NCBI GenBank assembly: GCA_948146395.1
Contig: OX411556.1
Coordinates: 29,959,056-30,023,055, forward strand
Direction of reading: 5' to 3'
Length of the DNA: 64,000 nucleotides
From: Fragum whitleyi
Lineage: Eukaryota; Mollusca; Bivalvia; Cardiida; Cardiidae
Both the position numbers and the translations under genes were made by a program. Shown here one piece after another: positions 58,340-64,000 of this stretch (positions are counted from its first letter, which is position 1; each line of letters opens with the position of its first letter). The notes beneath the pieces are model-generated. The model worked only from the letters and a program-made list of their open reading frames with translations. It was not told the origin of the DNA and searched no databases.

Positions 58340-59240
58340 CATTTTCAATCTCTGAATCAATATCTGAAATGCGTCAAGGTACGCTAATTAATCTTTGCCT
58401 CTGATACACTGCCTGAAGGCTAAGCAAGGACCTTCGGGACTTTTATGGCGACCAGACTAGAAGTTTGGAAAAAAGGGAAAGGTCGCATGGTGTCAGATCT
58501 GCAGAGTATGGCGGGTGAAGTAGGACTGTAACCTTCCGAAACTTAAAACTTGTTCCACAAGCTCAGATGTATGTCATAGAGCATTATCATGAAGAAGGCG
58601 AACATGCCTAAATTCCGACACTCGGCGTTGTTTATGATATTTCTTGACCTTTTCAGCACGAAATCCCTGGAATACTAACCTGTAACTGCACCGGATTTAT
58701 GTTGGGCCAAACCACAACAAGAGAAGAAATACAATTGACTCGTTCATCGTTTAATGCACGTTGTCTTTTAGGCGACTTCCGTGTTTGGTTAGCCATATTT
58801 TGTTTCCAACTTTTCCTATAGTGAACCAATGTTTTGTCACCAGTAATCATATTTGCAAATTGTCTTTGATTGAAGTTTGAAACCTTTAGCAGTCATTAAG
58901 CGGTTTTTGATAATACCTTTTTAATCGAACTTTTCACTTATGGGATATCCATCTGGCAGATATCTTCAGTACTTTCAAAATACGCTGCAAATCTAGATTC
59001 GCCCACGCTAGCGATAAGCCAATAGCTTTGACAATATCACGAAGCGTGTACCTGCCATCAATTTCAATCATTCATTTGCTTCTGAGACATTTTTATGGCC
59101 TGATACAGTCACGGGTCGACCGGGTTCAGCTGCATCTTTGACGAACTCTCCACCTATGAATTGTCTCATAAGATACTTTATCAGACCCATAATCCCCCAT
59201 CATCGTACAAGGCGTTAACGCGTTGCCTGTCATAATACAC
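58340..59240 (-). pseudogene. Decayed mariner-type (IS630/Tc1) transposase
   Basis: Minus-strand pieces in the expected order but in different frames. An N-terminal helix-turn-helix part (ETIHRWRVRQR, then MIEIDGRYTLRDIVKAIGLS and SARWISHK, about 59190-58930) is followed by MITGDKTLVHYRKSWKQNMA (58850-58790), the mariner first-Asp block with Asp kept and the usual Glu replaced by Lys. Then comes a second block, VRLLHDNA (about 58600), and a third resembling YSADLTPCD (about 58510). Several stops and frameshifts mean no functional enzyme. Terminal inverted repeats were not identified. Confidence 0.7.
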
Positions 59241-59514
59241 AATACATGCCGAACAGCACTCGTACACTTAAGATCGTAATAGGGGCTTAAAGGGTGATTA
59301 CTCTACCAGATAAAGAAAGGTATCCGTCAGCCTACATGCAACTTCTTTAAATGTGTGTGACTTCAAGTCTCGACATTCACCCCTTTTTTCACAGTGGAAA
59401 TTTGTTCTTAAATTTCACGGGAATTATTCGAAGCGGTTACGTTAGTGAAAGCACCTATTGTCACATAACCTACGCAGCGCCAAATGTCACACTTGAGACA
59501 AAAGCATGCAGTAC

Positions 59515-59600
59515 GCCCGGAGCTCGAACCTGGGACCTCTCGTTGACGGGGTTATTACTCAACCAGTTGAGCTACCCCGATAGTCCAGCCCGACCTACCT
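59515..59600 (-). repeat. tRNA-like SINE head fragment
   Basis: The minus strand has a TAGCTCAACTGGTTGAG A-box-like and GGTTCGAGCTCC B-box-like spacing, but no uridine at the position before a plausible anticodon and a mismatched acceptor stem. Best read as a tRNA-derived repeat, with a small chance of a tRNA pseudogene. Confidence 0.45.
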
Positions 59601-60221
59601 GCAATCTCTCTTAAATGTGTGAGTTCAACCCACGACAAAAGTAGTGTTCATAGTGAAAACTTCAGAGTGGGTCTGGTTTGGGGTGTTAAGACGAAACCCG
59701 ATCATTATTTTTGGCGGAGAAATTCTTTCAAAACTATGTAGAGACGTCGCAGGCAATGTTCCACCTAGACGAAACATCGATTCGCCGTTTTCTATCAGTT
59801 TATGTGCAATTCAACGTAACGTCACTTATGAAATACTTTCATTTTCGATATGTGTCGGTGAATAAAGTCTGGTGTAGGAGGAGTTATATGGAAAGGGTAA
59901 AATCCAAGGGCGAAACCGGAGATTTTGCTTTGCATAATAATCCTCCCCATCAGACTTTATTCCACGACACAGCATAGCGAAAAGAAATTGTACCTATTAT
60001 AATACGATCACAATTCTTTTACTAGTTTTTTTCCCTTTTCTGGGTGTAAAAAATAGTGTGAAAACATTTTTCTGTGAGCAAAATTGATAAATAAGTAATG
60101 ATTTTGACTTTGGGAGAATATCACAGTAAGCGAAACGCGACATTTAGCACGTTGGTTATGTGATTTTGAAAGAATCAACGTTCGTGCTAAAGATGACGTG
60201 GAGTACAAAGTGGTCGGAGTT

Positions 60222-61152
60222 ATGTTAGCACATATCTAAAACTTGAATGAACATGAACATGACACATGAATTTTACTGCGAATTATTATGGGCTAGCAGA
60301 AGTCAAACAAACACGGTTTACAATTCGACAATTTTATTGACAAAATCAAACAACAAAAACTTATAGACAAACTATATAAGCTACTTATCTCTGTTACTTA
60401 TCCTTAAGTCTATCCGTCTGTAAATATCGTTTCCAAAAATGTTCACAATATTATAGTCCACTAATACAATGAATAATCCCAAAGTGATAAGTGTTTAATT
60501 ATCCATTCATATACTTAAGTCACTACTTACAAATTCACATGAATCCAAATAAATCCCAGAATAGACATGTATCCAGCACTCTATAAGTTTTCTCAAAAAT
60601 CCCACTACTTGTGTATTTCCGTTTATTTATCGTCGCTACCGTAGCACACGCCCATATGAGCGACGCCCCCAGAAGACGGTTAGTTGTTACGGGGGATAGT
60701 GCAAGGATACATGACGAAACTACTGCTGAGATCCGCCATGGTTCTTTAACGTGCTCGGTGTAAAGCACCGTCTCACGGGGCCTCGGTTTAACGTCTCATC
60801 CGAAAGACAATTAGTTTTTATAAGTGTACCAGCCCGGGAATCGAACCCACGCCGCCGAACTCCAATGGTTTTGAAGTCCGGTGCTCTACCAACTGAGCTA
60901 ATCGGGCTGGTATCCCACTACTTTATCAGTTTACATGCTTATATAGAAAGTCAACCACTTCTAGAACGTTCTACCATTTTCTTTAAGACTGAGGGATAAA
61001 AATAGAAACATATGTCATACCTGAATTACATAGTTTTGCATGTACCTTCTAGAACCGTTGAGAATGAAAAATTATATAACTTGTCCAGTGCCTGCGTACC
61101 GAATATGAAATGATATGACATTATTCAAACAAGCATACTCAGCCTCATAACA
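60222..61152 (-). mobile_element. Possible 3' LTR/flank of the gypsy remnant, split by a SINE
   Basis: Begins TGTTATGAGG immediately after the GAAGAGGGGAGG purine tract. A matching ...CTAACA end near 60222 is only a guess, since no second LTR is in the window for comparison. A tRNA-derived SINE (60611-60911) interrupts it. Confidence 0.3.
60611..60911 (-). mobile_element. tRNA-derived SINE (family 1, copy b) with 12-bp target duplication
   Basis: Same head, body and tail as the copy at 52973-53250. Flanked by ATCCCACTACTT at 60599-60610 and 60912-60923. Better preserved than copy a. It sits in the retrotransposon 3' flank. Confidence 0.88.
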
Positions 61153-63325
61153 CCTCCCCTCTTCAAAAAAGGTTTGATTGTAAAGGAAAACTTAATCTGC
61201 CCGTTTCTTGTTAAACAAAAATGCTTAAGTACAATAAAGAACACAACGTTTTAGGTAAAACTAATACTCAATTACAGCGACTATTAAACTCTTGAAATGG
61301 CATCAGCACTGTCCCTACCTTCAACATGATCAATAATCATGTCACATTCCTGTAATAATCACCCCCATCTAGTCAATCTTTGGTTTTAGTTGGGCGTTTT
61401 GTGCAAAAATGTAAGAGGGCCATGGTCCGCATATACAAGAAACGGCTGAACAGCAAGCAACATTAAGACATATATCAAATGATTTGAAGACACTCCTTTT
61501 CTATTGTAGAATAGTTCTTCTGACAACATGCAGGACTCTTTGAAAAATATGAAACATCATCATTTTCTTGAAATAAAACAGCCCCGACTCCAACATCACT
61601 TACATCTACATGCAGTCCGAATTGCTTCGTAAAGTCAGTGGAAAAGAGAACAGGACTACTAGCAAGAATTAACTTAATATTTTGAAAGGATAGATCAAAA
61701 TTCTTGTTCCAATCAAATTTTTCTTAAACAAAAGTTTGGTAAGAGTACCAACAACTGCCGAAAAATTCGGACTAAATTTTCTGTAAAATCCTGCCATTCC
61801 TAAGAATCTCACCAATCCTTTCTTGTTAGTAGGAATCGGAAACTCTGATATAGCTTCTACTTTAGCAACAAGGGGTTTAACTTTACCATGACCATCTTTA
61901 TGAACTTAAAATTCTACAAAAGCTTTACAAAAATCATTTTTTTATGGTCCATCGTAAGATTTGCTTTTTCTTATCTAGAGAACCCGCGCAAAATCTGAAG
62001 ATGGTCTAAGCAGGTGCCAGTGTTGATAATTACATCATCCATGTAATCTTTTCGCATCCTTCCAGGTTTTGTAGTATTGATTGAATCATTCTCTGGAACG
62101 TGGCTGGGGCATTCTTCATGCGGAAGAATTAACTAAAGTTGATTGAATTAACTTTTCTAAAAACCGTACAAAATCTATAGGTCCCGTCTGGTTTTGGAAC
62201 AAGAATACAAGGTGAGTTCCTACTACCGCTACTAGGTTCGATAATGTCTTTTTCAAGCATGAATTGAATTTCCTTTCGCATATACCGGAGTTTCATAGGA
62301 TCCAGTCGACATGGACGCCGTTCAACCGGCAAAGCATCGCCCACGACAACATCACGAACTACAGTGTTGGTCTTATTTGGAACATCGTGGAAAATAGTTT
62401 GAAACTCATTGATCAATTGAAGCAAGAATTTCAGAGTTCGTCAAACGGACACCTTGGTAAGTATCTTTTTCACACGTCTCCGAAGAATGTTCATTTTTAT
62501 CAAAAGACTGACACATTTTTTTTTTTCAAATTTTCAGTCACTTCTTTCAAAACATTCCTTCAACATGCCCATATGACATACTCTTTTTTCTTTTCGTCGA
62601 CCAGGTGTTTTAACTACATAATTAACATCGCATATCTTGCTTTCAACTTCATACGGATCAAAATATCTTGCTTGCAATGGACGACCAGGAAGAGGCAAAA
62701 ATACAAGAACTTTATCACCTGGTTTAAAAACACGATTTCTTACATTTTTGTCATACCATGTTTTCATTTTGATTTTAGAACTCTTTAGATTTTCTTTGGC
62801 TTATTGACAAGCATTGAATAACTTTTCTTTGAAATGAGAAACATATTCCAAGAGATTAAGGTCACTTGTCTCAGTCAACCATTTATTATTTAATAACTTT
62901 AACGGCCACCTAACAGTATGACCAAACACAAGTTCAAATAGACTGAAACCTAGTGATTTCTGAATGGACTCTCGCGCTCCAAAAAAGCACTTGTAAGATG
63001 AACTCCTTCATCCCAGTCATTTTCGCACTGGTAACAATATGTTTTTCATCATAGTCTAAAGGGTCTGATGAAAACGTTCGAGGGTTCCGTGAGATTCAGG
63101 GTGGCAGTAAAAGATTTATACTGCCTAATAACTAACTCATGAATGACCTGCTGAAACAAACCCGACATAAAATTTGAATCCTGATCTAACTGGATAGCCT
63201 TAGAGGCACCTACAAAACAGAAAAATTTAGTAAGTGCCTTAACAACGGTCTTTGCCTTGATATTTCTCAGTGGGATAGCTTCAGGTAATCGAGCTGATGT
63301 GCACATAATAGTTAGATATTTCTAG
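61153..63325 (-). mobile_element. Decayed Ty3/gypsy-type retrotransposon, Gmr1-like order (integrase before RT)
   Basis: Minus-strand pol remnant, truncated at its 5' side near 63325. In order: integrase core (63325-63049, with PEAIPLRNIKAKTVVKALTK and the second Asp in a SDQ-like motif read here as LDQDSNF; the third catalytic Glu region is in a shifted frame near 63080); integrase C-terminal domain (62767-62534, FKPGDKVLVFLPLPGRPLQA); reverse transcriptase N-part (62425-62130, LVPKPDGTYRFC); then a deletion removing the first RT catalytic block; an RT piece with a frame-shifted YMDDVII (about 62128-61985); thumb (GLVRFLGMAGFYRKFSPNF, about 61900-61740); and decayed RNase H (about 61730-61380). 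A purine-rich tract and TGTTATGAGG at 61152 downward suggest the 3' LTR start. Stops and frameshifts show it is dead. Confidence 0.8.
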
Positions 63326-63537
63326 TGTCGTTTGTTTGTTTTATTTATATAATTTTTATTCTGGTTTACTTGGAATTTTATGAAAAGCACTTCACGTACA
63401 CATCAGTATGCTCATCATTTGAAATATTAATAACGTCTAATGGTTAAATTGTATCTTGAAGAGTTGTTGTTACAAGCCTGCAGAAAAGTATATGTAAATA
63501 AATCACAGACAGAGACTTATACACCAAGACAAAGCTA

Positions 63538-63580
63538 GAGAAAGAGGGAGAGAGAAAGAGAGAGAGAGAGGGGGGGGGGT
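63538..63580. repeat. (GA)n and G-run tract
   Basis: Imperfect GAGA repeat (AGAGAGAGAGAG) followed by about ten G in the otherwise featureless 63330-63940 segment. Confidence 0.85.
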
Positions 63581-63941
63581 GTCACACACTCTGTACAGTG
63601 AGAACTGAGAAGGGTAAAATTGTGTATAATAAGGGGTCATTCCAAGTAGCAGGTGTAGCTTTATTCCCTCATAGGTACATCGTGCAAATGTACAATTGTA
63701 TTTAAATAAACTACTATAAATATTCCGTTGTTAAGCTAAATGTATCGACTGTTCAAGCCATTGGGGAATGCACTGCAAATAAATCGTGAATAAATATACG
63801 GAGAAAATCAGACGCTCAATTAATGCCAGCAATTTTCTATACAAACTGTTTACAAAATGGATATAAGTCGGGACGGGTTTTGCAAATTTAGATTGTTTGC
63901 TATCCGGTCAGAACCGCTCTAATTATGCTCCCGCACAATTA

Positions 63942-64000
63942 ACAAGAGGCCCAAGATGGCCTGTATCGCTCCACTGGCTTTAACATCATTAGACTTGCAT
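63942..64000 (+). mobile_element. Start of another hairpin-headed element, cut by the window end
   Basis: CAAGAGGCCCAAGATGGCCT (hairpin) then TCGCTCCACTGGCTTTAA, the same 5' layout as the pearl-like elements. Confidence 0.6.

Noticed and set aside
60535..60999. Open frames of 77 and 82 codons
   Set aside because: They overlap the tRNA-derived SINE at 60611-60911.

Overview
This window is eukaryotic nuclear DNA. It is AT-rich and intron-rich, and about half or more of it looks like dispersed non-coding mobile elements. The repeat families suggest a bivalve mollusc, perhaps a heterodont clam: 'gctcacctgagcac'-type and 'tcgctccac ... gtggagctaaaa'-type elements, units of about 165 bp like the bivalve satellite/pearl families, tRNA-derived SINEs and abundant MITEs. 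The species cannot be read from the sequence.

Two genuine protein-coding genes stand out, arranged head to head with about 4 kb between their start codons. (1) On the minus strand, 34781 down to 8364, is a complete 10-exon CIR1 gene (corepressor interacting with RBPJ), 482 codons, with the N-terminal Cir_N region, a CCHC zinc knuckle, lysine-rich blocks and a long Arg/Ser-rich tail. (2) On the plus strand, 38788 to 56041, is a complete 9-exon aldo-keto reductase of the L-galactose-dehydrogenase-like branch, 351 codons, with all four catalytic residues. All exon joins keep the reading frame. Every intron is GT-AG except the last AKR intron, which uses a GC donor. A third, weak candidate is an 85-codon open reading frame (14264-14521, plus strand) inside a CIR1 intron.

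Layout. 1-8300: downstream flank of CIR1, filled with nested repeat elements. 8364-34781: CIR1 exons embedded in large introns full of pearl-like tandem-repeat elements, MITEs, SINEs and a 1.46-kb fold-back element. 34800-38780: shared intergenic region with a (TGAA)n/(TGAG)n microsatellite, MITEs and a SINE. 38788-56041: the AKR gene. Its intron 1 holds a three-level nest of insertions, intron 3 a 1.29-kb pogo-like TIR element, and intron 4 a degenerate repeat array carrying nine X-box-like palindromes. 56042-64000: a tandem-repeat element, a decayed mariner transposase, tRNA-derived SINEs, and a decayed Ty3/gypsy-type pol remnant whose integrase lies upstream of reverse transcriptase (Gmr1-like order).

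The two genes are not known to act in one pathway: CIR1 is a nuclear corepressor/splicing-associated factor and the AKR is expected to be a cytosolic NAD(P)H oxidoreductase. No dedicated new biological system is visible. The most interesting material is how mobile elements sit against splice sites and inside one another. All assignments come from reading the sequence by eye; no database search was run.
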